From assembly GCA_903921785.1 (NCBI GenBank), contig CAIXRH010000136.1, positions 1 through 64,000 on the forward strand: a DNA stretch of 64,000 bases. Reading direction: 5' to 3'. This stretch comes from an uncultured Pseudomonadota bacterium (GTDB lineage Bacteria > Myxococcota_A > UBA796 > SXON01). Below the pieces are notes generated by a model. That model did no database searches. It was not told the DNA's origin and saw only the letters and a program-made list of their open reading frames with translations. Positions 45,124-52,493 of the stretch are shown here, piece by piece; within the stretch, counting starts at the first letter, position 1; the number at the start of each line of letters is the position of its first letter. A program made the position numbers and the translations under genes.

Positions 45124-47517
45124 TCAGCGGTTGAGCCCGAACAGCTCGCCGATCTTCTGCCAGCCGTCCTTCACCGTGGCCGCGGCCTCGGGGAGCACGC
45201 CGCAGCTCGGCGCCGGAACGGTGCCCGCGCTGAACCACTCGGTGCGCTTCTCCGTGCAGTCCGCGCAGGGCGGGAGCCCGGTGGCGACGCACACCTCGGC
45301 CTGTTCGACGCCGGCGGGCGGGCCCTTGGCTTTTTCGTCGAAGCCGACGGCGTCCACGAAGCGGCCCCAGATGGGGAGCGCCGCCTGGCCGCCGGTGAGC
45401 CCGAGCGGCTTGGGATGGTCGTACCCGATCCACACCACGACCGAGTAGGGCCCGGACACGCCGGCGAACCACGCATCGCCGTAGTCGTCCGTGGTGCCGG
45501 TCTTGCCCGCAGCCCCCGGGCCGACACCGTACTTCGCCGCGGACTTCGCGGTGCCCTCGGTCATCACGCTGTGCAGGACGTCGTAGGCGAGCCAGGTGGC
45601 GCGGGGGGAGAACTTCACCTCGACCTTCTCGGCGGTGACCTCCCGCTCCACCTTGTCCCCGGCGGCCACGGAGCGGACCAGGAAGGGCGCGCGCGCCGTG
45701 CCGTCGGCGGCGAAGAGGGTGTAGGCGCCGGCGAGCTCAACCGGGGTGGCGGAGAAGCCGCCGAGGGACGCCGAAGGGTACGCCGTGGCGCGGCTGAGTC
45801 CGACGCCACGGAGGTTCTTCTTCAGCGACTCCAGGCCGACACGTTCAGCCAGCAGCACCGCCGGAATGTTCCGGGACTTGGCGATCGCCGTCCGCAGCGG
45901 GAGGTCCCCGGCGTAGGTGCCGTCGTAGTTCGCCGGGTTCCACACCTTGCCGTCCACCGTACGCTCGATGGCGGCGTCGGACACGATGGTGGCGGGAGAG
46001 AGCGTCGGATCGGCTTCAAACGCACTGACCAGCGTGAGCGCCTTCACGGTCGAGCCGATCTGCCGGGGACTGTTCACCGCGCGGTTGAAGGCGCTGTCGC
46101 CGTAGTCGCGGCCGCCGACCATGGCGACGATCGCCCCGTCCCGCGCCCGAACCGCCACCAGGGAAGCCTGCACCCCCGCGAGCTTGGGATGATCCTTGAT
46201 CACCTCGGCGAGCCCCTCGTCGACCGCGCGCTCCGCGAGACGTTGGAGCTGGGGCTGGATCGTCGTCTGCACCGTGAGCGCTGCTTGGGCGACCCGGCCT
46301 TCGTCGCCCGCCTCCGCTTCTTCCACCGCGAGGTCCACGGCCCAGGGCGACACTCGCCCCTCGGTGTCGGCGTGGGCGCCGAGCGGGCTGGCCTTGGCCT
46401 TCTCGGCGGACTTCGCGTCCAGGAAGCCGACGTCGACCATGCGGCCGAGCACCACATCGCGCCGCGCCTTGGCCTCGTCCGGGTGCCGGACCGGGTTGTA
46501 CGGGTTGGGCGACTGGATCATCCCCGCGATCGTCGCCGCCTCCGCGACGCTCACCCGGTCGATCGGCTTGGCGAAGAACGCCCGTGCCGCCGCATCCACC
46601 CCGCAGATGGAGCTCCCCCCCGCCTGCCCGAGGTAGATCTCGTTGAGGTACAACGACAGGATCTCGTCCTTGGACTTGCGCTGCTCCAGCGCGAGCGAGA
46701 TGAGCGCCTCTCGGCTCTTGCGGTCCGCCGTGCGCTCCTGGGTGAGGAAGAGGTTCTTCACCAATTGCTGGGTGAGCGTGCTCCCGCCCTCCACCCACGC
46801 GCCCTTGAGCGCGTTGTGGGTCATCGCCCGGAGGATGCCCACCGGATCGATGCCGTGGTGGTCGTAGAACCGGGCGTCCTCGATGGCGAGGACCGCCTGG
46901 ATCATGTGCTTGGGGATTCGCTCCAGCGGCACCGGGTTGCGGCTCTCGTTGTCCGCCCCGCGGACGACGGCGAGCGTGGCCGGACCGACCTCGAGCTGGT
47001 TGTCGGGGGAGATCGACTGGACGCGCCCGCCGGCGAAGGTGACCAGCGCTTCGCCGCCGCCGACCTTCCATCCTGGCCCCTTCGCGGGGGCCTTCACCAC
47101 GTGCACCGCGTCGCTGGTGACCTGGAAGTCCCCGGGCTGGGTGGCCTTGGGGACCCGGGCGTACCCCGCGGCCGCGAGATCGGTGGCCAGCTGCTCCGGC
47201 GCGAGGGTCTCGCCTTCCCACACCACCAACGGCGCGCTCTGCACCTTCCCGGGGACGCTCCAGGTGGGCTTCTCCAGCCCCGCGTCGACCACGCCGAGCG
47301 CCCAGCGCCAGCCCACGGCCGCGACGATCGCAGCGGCGAGCACTCCACCGATCACGATGCTGCGACCGATGGCGCGGAGCCAACCGCGGAGCGTGCCCTT
47401 GGGCGCACCCCCCTTTGCCTTCAGCGGACGCACCTTGGGCGCAGCCGCCTTGGCCTTGCCCGGCGGCTTCGCGCCCTTCGTCTTCATGACCACCCCGCTG
47501 GGCTTCCCCTTGGCCAC
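45124..47517 (-). CDS. Class A penicillin-binding protein, PBP1b-like
   Basis: A 797-residue bifunctional murein synthase. A basic cytoplasmic stretch and one membrane helix (about 50-70) are followed by a UB2H-like domain (LAPEQLATDLAAAGYARVP), the GT51 glycosyltransferase with Glu213 in AIEDARFYDHHGID and STLTQQLVKN, and the transpeptidase with Ser489 in STVK, SRN and Lys672 in KTG. All catalytic motifs are intact. The C-terminus has a Cys-rich extension (LPPCADCTEKRTEW) unusual for PBP1b. GTG 47517 is supported by AAAGGGG just upstream. It heads a four-gene operon and is preceded by a palindrome. Confidence 0.94.
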   Translation of the reverse strand: MAKGKPSGVVMKTKGAKPPGKAKAAAPKVRPLKAKGGAPKGTLRGWLRAIGRSIVIGGVLAAAIVAAVGWRWALGVVDAGLEKPTWSVPGKVQSAPLVVWEGETLAPEQLATDLAAAGYARVPKATQPGDFQVTSDAVHVVKAPAKGPGWKVGGGEALVTFAGGRVQSISPDNQLEVGPATLAVVRGADNESRNPVPLERIPKHMIQAVLAIEDARFYDHHGIDPVGILRAMTHNALKGAWVEGGSTLTQQLVKNLFLTQERTADRKSREALISLALEQRKSKDEILSLYLNEIYLGQAGGSSICGVDAAARAFFAKPIDRVSVAEAATIAGMIQSPNPYNPVRHPDEAKARRDVVLGRMVDVGFLDAKSAEKAKASPLGAHADTEGRVSPWAVDLAVEEAEAGDEGRVAQAALTVQTTIQPQLQRLAERAVDEGLAEVIKDHPKLAGVQASLVAVRARDGAIVAMVGGRDYGDSAFNRAVNSPRQIGSTVKALTLVSAFEADPTLSPATIVSDAAIERTVDGKVWNPANYDGTYAGDLPLRTAIAKSRNIPAVLLAERVGLESLKKNLRGVGLSRATAYPSASLGGFSATPVELAGAYTLFAADGTARAPFLVRSVAAGDKVEREVTAEKVEVKFSPRATWLAYDVLHSVMTEGTAKSAAKYGVGPGAAGKTGTTDDYGDAWFAGVSGPYSVVVWIGYDHPKPLGLTGGQAALPIWGRFVDAVGFDEKAKGPPAGVEQAEVCVATGLPPCADCTEKRTEWFSAGTVPAPSCGVLPEAAATVKDGWQKIGELFGLNR

Positions 47518-47523
47518 GCATCC

Positions 47524-47541
47524 CCTTTGACGCGTCAAGGG
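47524..47541. promoter_or_regulatory. Palindrome TTGACGCGTCAA upstream of the PBP gene
   Basis: TTGACGCGTCAA (47527-47538) is a perfect 12-bp palindrome, extended to 18 bp with one mismatch pair. It lies 10 nt upstream of the GTG of the PBP gene, partly over its ribosome site AAAGGGG, and about 67 nt before the divergent gene at 47605. The position fits an operator or an RNA hairpin limiting ribosome access. Confidence 0.45.
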
Positions 47542-47604
47542 TAGCACGAACGGGGCGAGGGACCAGCGGCGATCATCCGGAATGGGGGTGGCTGATGAGG
47601 TTAT

Positions 47605-48153
47605 GTGCCGCGCATGTTCCTCTTCGCCATGTACGCGTGGGCCGCATCGAGCTGGGTGCCCACCTGCCCTACCAAGGAGGCCCTCAACCTCTGGTTCGTC
47701 TTCGAGGGAGAACCGCCAAAGAAGGACGCCCCGGCGCCGCCCGACTTCGTGTGCAACGGGCTCTTCCTGGAAGACGTGGTCTGCGGCAGCGCGGTGGGCA
47801 TGGGAAAGGTCACGCAGACCGGCACCAACGCGCTCGGGCAACCCAGCTTCGAGCTCCGCTACCTCCCCTACGGAGACATCGCCCAGGTCTCGATGTTCCT
47901 CAACCAGGAGGGGGGTGGGGTGGCCTTCACCCCGCTGTACACCCCCGCCGCGCCCTCGGTCTCGGACCCGCCCCCGGTTCCCGCCGAGCTGCTCCGCCAG
48001 TACTTGATCAAGCGTCAGAAGGCCTCGCAGCCGACGCACGGGGTGAAGCTCCACACCTGGACGTGCCCCGCCGCGCCGTTCGAGGTGCCCTCTGAAGAGA
48101 TGGAGCCGAACGGGATGACGTACCGGGCCCACACCGCCCGGCTGCCGAAGTAG
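47605..48153 (+). CDS. Secreted protein of unknown function
   Basis: About 182 residues (or 179 from ATG 47614). The first 20 residues look like a signal peptide (MFLFAMYAWAASSWVPTC). The mature part has four or five cysteines (PTCPTK, FVCNGLF, VVCGSA, WTCPAAP) that could form disulfides. No family was recognised. The SGNH hydrolase gene starts 2 nt after its stop. A GAGG at 47597-47600 favours the GTG 47605 start. Confidence 0.6.
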   Translation: MPRMFLFAMYAWAASSWVPTCPTKEALNLWFVFEGEPPKKDAPAPPDFVCNGLFLEDVVCGSAVGMGKVTQTGTNALGQPSFELRYLPYGDIAQVSMFLNQEGGGVAFTPLYTPAAPSVSDPPPVPAELLRQYLIKRQKASQPTHGVKLHTWTCPAAPFEVPSEEMEPNGMTYRAHTARLPK

Positions 48154-48155
48154 GC

Positions 48156-49394
48156 ATGACGCGGCTGCGGAAGGCGGGCTTCGCGCTCGTGATGCTCGCA
48201 TTCGCCCTCGCGGGGGCGGAGATCGGCGCGCGCCCGTTCGCCCCCCCCTACGACCGCACGCTGCCGCTGCCCTCCCCCGGTCGGCTCAGCGATCCGGTCC
48301 GCGAGCAGTTCGACGTCGCCCGCGCGGCCCACGCCCAGGACTTCGCCCTCTACGCGCGGAAGGACTTCGGATGGGCGCTCCCGCCCGCCACCGAGGAGCG
48401 CGTCGGGGACATCACCTACCGCTACAACAGCCTCGGCTTTCGCGGGCCCGAGCTCGCCCCGCTCACGGACGGAGAGGTGCGGCTCTTTTCGGTCGGGGAC
48501 AGCTCCACGTTCGGCCACGGCGTGTCGGAGGCCTACATCTACACCAGCGTCGCCGCGGCCCGGCTCAGCGCCGAGTGGGGTCGTGCGGTCAGTACGTTTC
48601 ACGGGGCCGTTCCCGGGCACGACACCTCGCGGAGCCGGGCGGTGCTCGCGCGGCTGGGGCCCGAGGTGGAGCCGGGCTGGGTCATCGTCGGCAACCTGTG
48701 GAGCGACGTCATCGCCACCGCGGACCCGACGGAGCAGTCGGCACTGCGGAAATCAGCGTTGGTACGGCTTCTTGAGGAGCACCTCTCCCCGTGGATGCGC
48801 CAGCGGGAGGTCACGTGGCTCCACGGTCGGGACGACGTCGGCACCCCCGAGTCGGTCCACCGCGTGAGCATCGACGACTACGGCGCGAACCTCCGGAAGC
48901 TGGCGGAAAACGCCAAGGCTCTCGGGGCGCGGGTGGCTTTCGTGATGCTCCCCGCCCCGCTGGACCTCGAGCGCATGCCCGTCCCCGAGAGCGTGCAGCA
49001 ATACCGGGACACGATGCGTGACGTCGCCACCGAAGCTGGCGCCCCGTTGGTCGACGGCCCCGCCCTCCTCCGCTCAGAAGGCGGTGATCTCTCTTGGTTC
49101 CTCGACCAGGTGCACCCCAGCGAGCTTGGCCACGCCAAGCTCGGCGAAGCCCTCGCGGCGGCCCTCGCCGCCACGCCCCCGCCCGCGGGCGCCCACCGCT
49201 ATGCCGAGATCGATCGAGCCGGCCTCCCCCGACCCGAAGGCCCGCCGGACAGCGCCGTGAACGCCGCGGGGCCCCAGGCCGTGCGCAACCTCCCCGATGG
49301 CACCCAGGTTCCCTTCGAACGCCCCAACCAACGGGGTCCCCTCCCGCCCGGTGGCGGCAAGCTCCCGCCGTTGAAGCCGGCTGGGACGCCCTGA
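48156..49394 (+). CDS. SGNH/GDSL-family hydrolase, membrane-anchored
   Basis: A 412-residue protein with one N-terminal membrane helix or signal (FALVMLAFALAGAEIGAR). The SGNH core has the nucleophile Ser in VGDSSTFGHGV, an Asn in IVGNLWSDVI, and the Asp/His pair in FLDQVHPSELGH. The C-terminal 70 residues are Pro/Gly-rich and disordered. Such enzymes cut ester bonds of lipids, or add or remove acetyl groups on surface glycans. It is second in a gene run from 47605. Confidence 0.85.
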   Translation: MTRLRKAGFALVMLAFALAGAEIGARPFAPPYDRTLPLPSPGRLSDPVREQFDVARAAHAQDFALYARKDFGWALPPATEERVGDITYRYNSLGFRGPELAPLTDGEVRLFSVGDSSTFGHGVSEAYIYTSVAAARLSAEWGRAVSTFHGAVPGHDTSRSRAVLARLGPEVEPGWVIVGNLWSDVIATADPTEQSALRKSALVRLLEEHLSPWMRQREVTWLHGRDDVGTPESVHRVSIDDYGANLRKLAENAKALGARVAFVMLPAPLDLERMPVPESVQQYRDTMRDVATEAGAPLVDGPALLRSEGGDLSWFLDQVHPSELGHAKLGEALAAALAATPPPAGAHRYAEIDRAGLPRPEGPPDSAVNAAGPQAVRNLPDGTQVPFERPNQRGPLPPGGGKLPPLKPAGTP

Positions 49395-49404
49395 GGCGCG
49401 CCCG

Positions 49405-50205
49405 ATGCACCGCACCTTCGTCACCGGCCTCCTCCCCTGGATCGACGCCCCGCGGCTGCTCGGCCCCGGAGGGTGGTCGTTTGAGGGGCGCACCGCGCGC
49501 GCCGAGCTGGTGACCCACGCCGCCGCAGACCTCGCCGCGCGCCTGCACAACGTGGCGATCGGCGGGAGCCCGATCACCGTCGAGTTCGTGCCCCCCTTGC
49601 CCCGCCCCGCGGTCCGGGCCGCGCGCACCACCGACGCCCGGCGGCGGCGGGAGACGTCCATCGGCTTCAGCCGCCCCGGCGTGCGCCTCGACGCCGAGGG
49701 CAAGGTGTCACTCACGCCCGAAGCGCTCGCGTTGGAGCTGGGAAAGCGCTTCGGCGGCCGGAAGGTCGTCGATGCCGGCTGCGGCGCCGGCGGCAACGCG
49801 ATCGGCTTCGCCCGCGCTGGGTGTACCGTCGTCGCGGTCGAGCAAGACGCCAGCCGCCTCGCCGACGCCCGTCACAACGCGCGGATCTACGGCGTCGAGC
49901 GGTCCATCGAGTTCGTCCGGGGAGATGCGCTGGACGTGGCCACCCGCCGCGCCGATCCCGAGGCGGTGCTGTTCCTCGACCCTCCGTGGGGGGTCGACTG
50001 GGCGCGCATGGGGGTGAGCGTGGCCGACCTTCCCCTGCTTGAGACGGTGCTGCGAACCGAGCTTCGGGCGCGCTACGCCGCGCTGGTCGTCAAGCTGCCG
50101 CCTTCGTTCCGGGTGGCGGAGATCGACGGTGGGCGCCCCGAGGCCGTCTACGGCGTGGGCAAGGGGGACGAGCGACGGGTGAAGTTCCTGCTGGTGACGC
50201 GCTGA
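49405..50205 (+). CDS. TGS1-like SAM methyltransferase
   Basis: A 266-residue Rossmann methyltransferase. The motif order matches trimethylguanosine synthase (TGS1): VSLTPEALALELGKRF, motif I VVDAGCGAGGNAIGFA, VVAVEQDASRLADARHNA, IYGVERSIEFVRGDALD and the catalytic LFLDPPWGVDW. TGS1 methylates N2 of guanosine in cap structures of small nuclear RNAs; bacteria have no such caps, so the target must be another guanine, for example in rRNA or tRNA. The N-terminal 90 residues are specific to this protein. The gene is in the same direction as its neighbours, 10 nt after the SGNH hydrolase gene. Confidence 0.8.
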   Translation: MHRTFVTGLLPWIDAPRLLGPGGWSFEGRTARAELVTHAAADLAARLHNVAIGGSPITVEFVPPLPRPAVRAARTTDARRRRETSIGFSRPGVRLDAEGKVSLTPEALALELGKRFGGRKVVDAGCGAGGNAIGFARAGCTVVAVEQDASRLADARHNARIYGVERSIEFVRGDALDVATRRADPEAVLFLDPPWGVDWARMGVSVADLPLLETVLRTELRARYAALVVKLPPSFRVAEIDGGRPEAVYGVGKGDERRVKFLLVTR

Positions 50206-50215
50206 GGGTACAAGG

Positions 50216-50226
50216 GTATCCGATAC
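50216..50226. promoter_or_regulatory. Inverted repeat GTATC-C-GATAC upstream of the response regulator
   Basis: GTATC (50216-50220) and GATAC (50222-50226) form a perfect inverted repeat with one central base, 25 nt before the GTG start of the OmpR-type regulator and just upstream of its ribosome site (GGACAGGAGG, 50234-50243). An autoregulatory operator is possible. Confidence 0.4.
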
Positions 50227-50250
50227 ACTACCGAGGACAGGAGGACGAGC

Positions 50251-50940
50251 GTGCCTGCCGACCATCCCGCCGAGATCCTGGTCGTCGATGACGACCCGCG
50301 GCTGCGCGAGCTGGTGCGCTACACGCTCACCCGGGCGGGCTTCAGCGTGCGCGAAGCCGGCGATGGCCGCGCCGCCCTCGCCTCGGTGCGTGCTCGCGTC
50401 CCCGATCTGGTGGTGCTCGACGTGCTGATGCCCGAGCTCGACGGCATCACCGTCTGCCGCGAGCTCCGCGCCTCCTGGGACGTCCCGGTCATCTTCCTGA
50501 GCTCCCGCGCCGAGGAGGTCGACCGCATCGTCGGCCTCGATCTCGGCGGAGACGACTACCTCGCCAAGCCGTTCGCCCCCGGCGAGCTGGTGTCGCGGGT
50601 CAAGGCGGTTCTCCGGCGATCGCAGCGCGCGAGCACCACGCCGCCGCCCCAGGTCGAGGCCGCCGGCGTGCGGGTGGACACCGTCCAATTCCGGGCTTGG
50701 GCCGGGGAGGAAGAGCTGCCGCTCACCCGGACGGAGCTGCGGATGCTCCATGCGCTCCTGGCCGCCCAGGGCGCAGTGCTCAATCGCGAGCAATTGGTGA
50801 AAGCAGCCTGGGAAGGCCCACACTTCGTCGCCGATCGCACGGTGGACAGCCACGTGCGCGGCGTCCGCAACAAGCTACGTCCGCACGGACAGGATCGGAT
50901 CGAGACCGTCAACGGCGTCGGCTGGCGCTGGCGGACGTGA
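50251..50940 (+). CDS. OmpR/PhoB-family response regulator
   Basis: A 229-residue regulator. The receiver domain (1-120) has the acidic pair DDD at 13-15, the phosphorylated Asp57 in VVLDVLMPELDG and Lys in DDYLAKPFAP. The DNA-binding winged helix (135-229) has LTRTELRMLHALL and ETVNGVGWRWRT, typical of PhoB/OmpR (though with VNGVGW where VRGVGY is usual). The GTG start has a strong Shine-Dalgarno sequence. The stop overlaps the sensor kinase start (GTGA). Confidence 0.95.
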   Translation: MPADHPAEILVVDDDPRLRELVRYTLTRAGFSVREAGDGRAALASVRARVPDLVVLDVLMPELDGITVCRELRASWDVPVIFLSSRAEEVDRIVGLDLGGDDYLAKPFAPGELVSRVKAVLRRSQRASTTPPPQVEAAGVRVDTVQFRAWAGEEELPLTRTELRMLHALLAAQGAVLNREQLVKAAWEGPHFVADRTVDSHVRGVRNKLRPHGQDRIETVNGVGWRWRT

Positions 50941-52358
50941 GCCCGACGCGCGAACGCCCCCCGGTCCAGACCACCGGCTGGACGCGTCCCGCGATCCCGC
51001 TCCACTACGCGCTCTTCCTGAGCCACGCCGGGATGTTCCTGCTCCCCTTGCTGCTGCTCTGGGGCACGGGCGCGATCGCCCGCGATGAAGCGCGGCAGCG
51101 GGAGATGGCCGTGAAGCAGGAGGCGGCGCTCGCGGCGGCCGCCGTCGCGCCGCAGCTCACCGACGAGCGCACCGACACCTGGCTCGCCGCCCTCGCGGCG
51201 CTGAAGCTCGATCTTGGCCCAAGCACGCGCATCCGACTCTACGACGCCGCCGGACTCCCACTCGCCAGTGACGACGCCACCGAACCCGCCGCCGAAGTCA
51301 CCGCCGCGCTGGCCGCGGCCCTCCGCGGCGACACCACCACCGCGCGCATCGCCGCCCGCGACGGTCTCCCCGCCGCCACCGTCGCCGCCGCCCCGATTCG
51401 CGGGGATCACGGCGTACAAGGTGCGGTCGTCCTTCAGCGCACCAACCGCCGCGACCTGGAGGTCATCATCGCCCTCACGTACGAAGCGGGCTGGCGCGCG
51501 AGCCTCATCGCCGCGGTTGCCCTGGCTTTTGCTGCGTTCGCAACCTGGCGGGTGTCGCGGTCGCTCCGTGCCCTCGCCCGCGTCACCCGGGAGGTCACCG
51601 AGCGAGGCGAGCGCGGGGAACACGCGCGGTGGCTGCTCGATGCGACGATCGGCACGCGGATCGCCGAGGTTCGCCAGGTCGCCGGCGCGTTCCGGGGCAC
51701 ACTGCGGCGGCTGGAGGAGCGGCTCGCCTACAACCAGGAGTTCGCGTCGAACGTGAGCCACGAGTTCCGTACCCCGCTCACGACGCTGCGGGGCACGGTG
51801 GACCTGCTCCGCGACGACCAGGAGATGCCCCTCGAACAACGCCTGCTGTTCCTGGACAACGCCCGCACGGATCTCGACCGCCTCCTCCGCATGCTCCAGG
51901 GGCTCCTCGAGCTCGCCCGCGTCGATGCCAACGACGCGAACGCCCCGGTGGAGCTCGATCTGGTGGTGGGCACGGTCGTGGCCCGCGCGCCGGGGGTCGT
52001 GGCGGAGAGCGGCGCCAGCGCGGTGATCGGCGACGCCGCGCTCCTGGAGTTGGCGGTGCGGAACCTCATCGACAACGCGCGGCTCCACGGCGGACCCCAC
52101 GTGAGCGTACGCGGATGGACGCGTGGCGCCCGCACCGGCGTCGACGTCGAGGATGACGGCGACGGAATCTCCGCCGCCAACCTCCCCCGGGTGTTCGATC
52201 GATTCTTCACCACCGGGCGGGATCGCCAGGGAACCGGACTCGGCCTGGCGATCGTGAGGGCGGTGGCGCGGGCGCACGGCGGCGACGTACGGGTCGAGAG
52301 CCGGCCTGGACGGACGGTGTTCACCGTGGAGCTGCCGCGGGTGGTGACGCCGGGGTGA
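50937..52358 (+). CDS. Sensor histidine kinase, partner of the 50251 regulator
   Basis: A 473-residue kinase with two membrane helices (about 22-44 and 185-205), a periplasmic sensor of about 140 residues between them, a HAMP-like linker (VSRSLRALARVTREVTERG), the dimerisation domain with His275 in NVSHEFRTPLTTLRG, and the ATPase domain with LAVRNLIDNARLHG, VEDDGDGIS and GTGLGLAIVRAVARAHGG. It should phosphorylate the overlapping upstream response regulator. The signal is unknown; the sensor has no recognised domain. Confidence 0.95.
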   Translation: MSPTRERPPVQTTGWTRPAIPLHYALFLSHAGMFLLPLLLLWGTGAIARDEARQREMAVKQEAALAAAAVAPQLTDERTDTWLAALAALKLDLGPSTRIRLYDAAGLPLASDDATEPAAEVTAALAAALRGDTTTARIAARDGLPAATVAAAPIRGDHGVQGAVVLQRTNRRDLEVIIALTYEAGWRASLIAAVALAFAAFATWRVSRSLRALARVTREVTERGERGEHARWLLDATIGTRIAEVRQVAGAFRGTLRRLEERLAYNQEFASNVSHEFRTPLTTLRGTVDLLRDDQEMPLEQRLLFLDNARTDLDRLLRMLQGLLELARVDANDANAPVELDLVVGTVVARAPGVVAESGASAVIGDAALLELAVRNLIDNARLHGGPHVSVRGWTRGARTGVDVEDDGDGISAANLPRVFDRFFTTGRDRQGTGLGLAIVRAVARAHGGDVRVESRPGRTVFTVELPRVVTPG

Positions 52359-52447
52359 GCGGCGGGCTGACGGGCCAGACGAAGGTGACGAGGGACACCG
52401 GGGGCGCCAGACCGGCGTCGGCGCTCCGGTCCACCCGCCTCAGGCGC

Positions 52448-52466
52448 CGGCCGGCGAAGCCGGCCG
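52448..52466. terminator. GC-rich hairpin after the two-component operon
   Basis: CGGCCGGC (52448-52455) and GCCGGCCG (52459-52466) form an 8-bp stem with loop GAA in the 135-nt spacer between the sensor kinase and the convergent kinase-ATPase gene. No T-run follows, so it is either a weak bidirectional terminator or an extragenic palindrome. Confidence 0.4.
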
Positions 52467-52493
52467 TGAACCGTCGCGCTTCGAGAGACGGCC

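Noticed and set aside
47527-47532. TTGACG as a -35 promoter box for the PBP gene
   Set aside because: A matching -10 would fall inside the coding sequence; the palindrome explains the word better.
43966-47544. A 1192-codon open frame on the plus strand opposite the kinase and PBP genes
   Set aside because: It is antisense to three well-supported genes, its composition is Arg/Gly/His-rich without domains, and such frames arise from codon bias in high-GC DNA.
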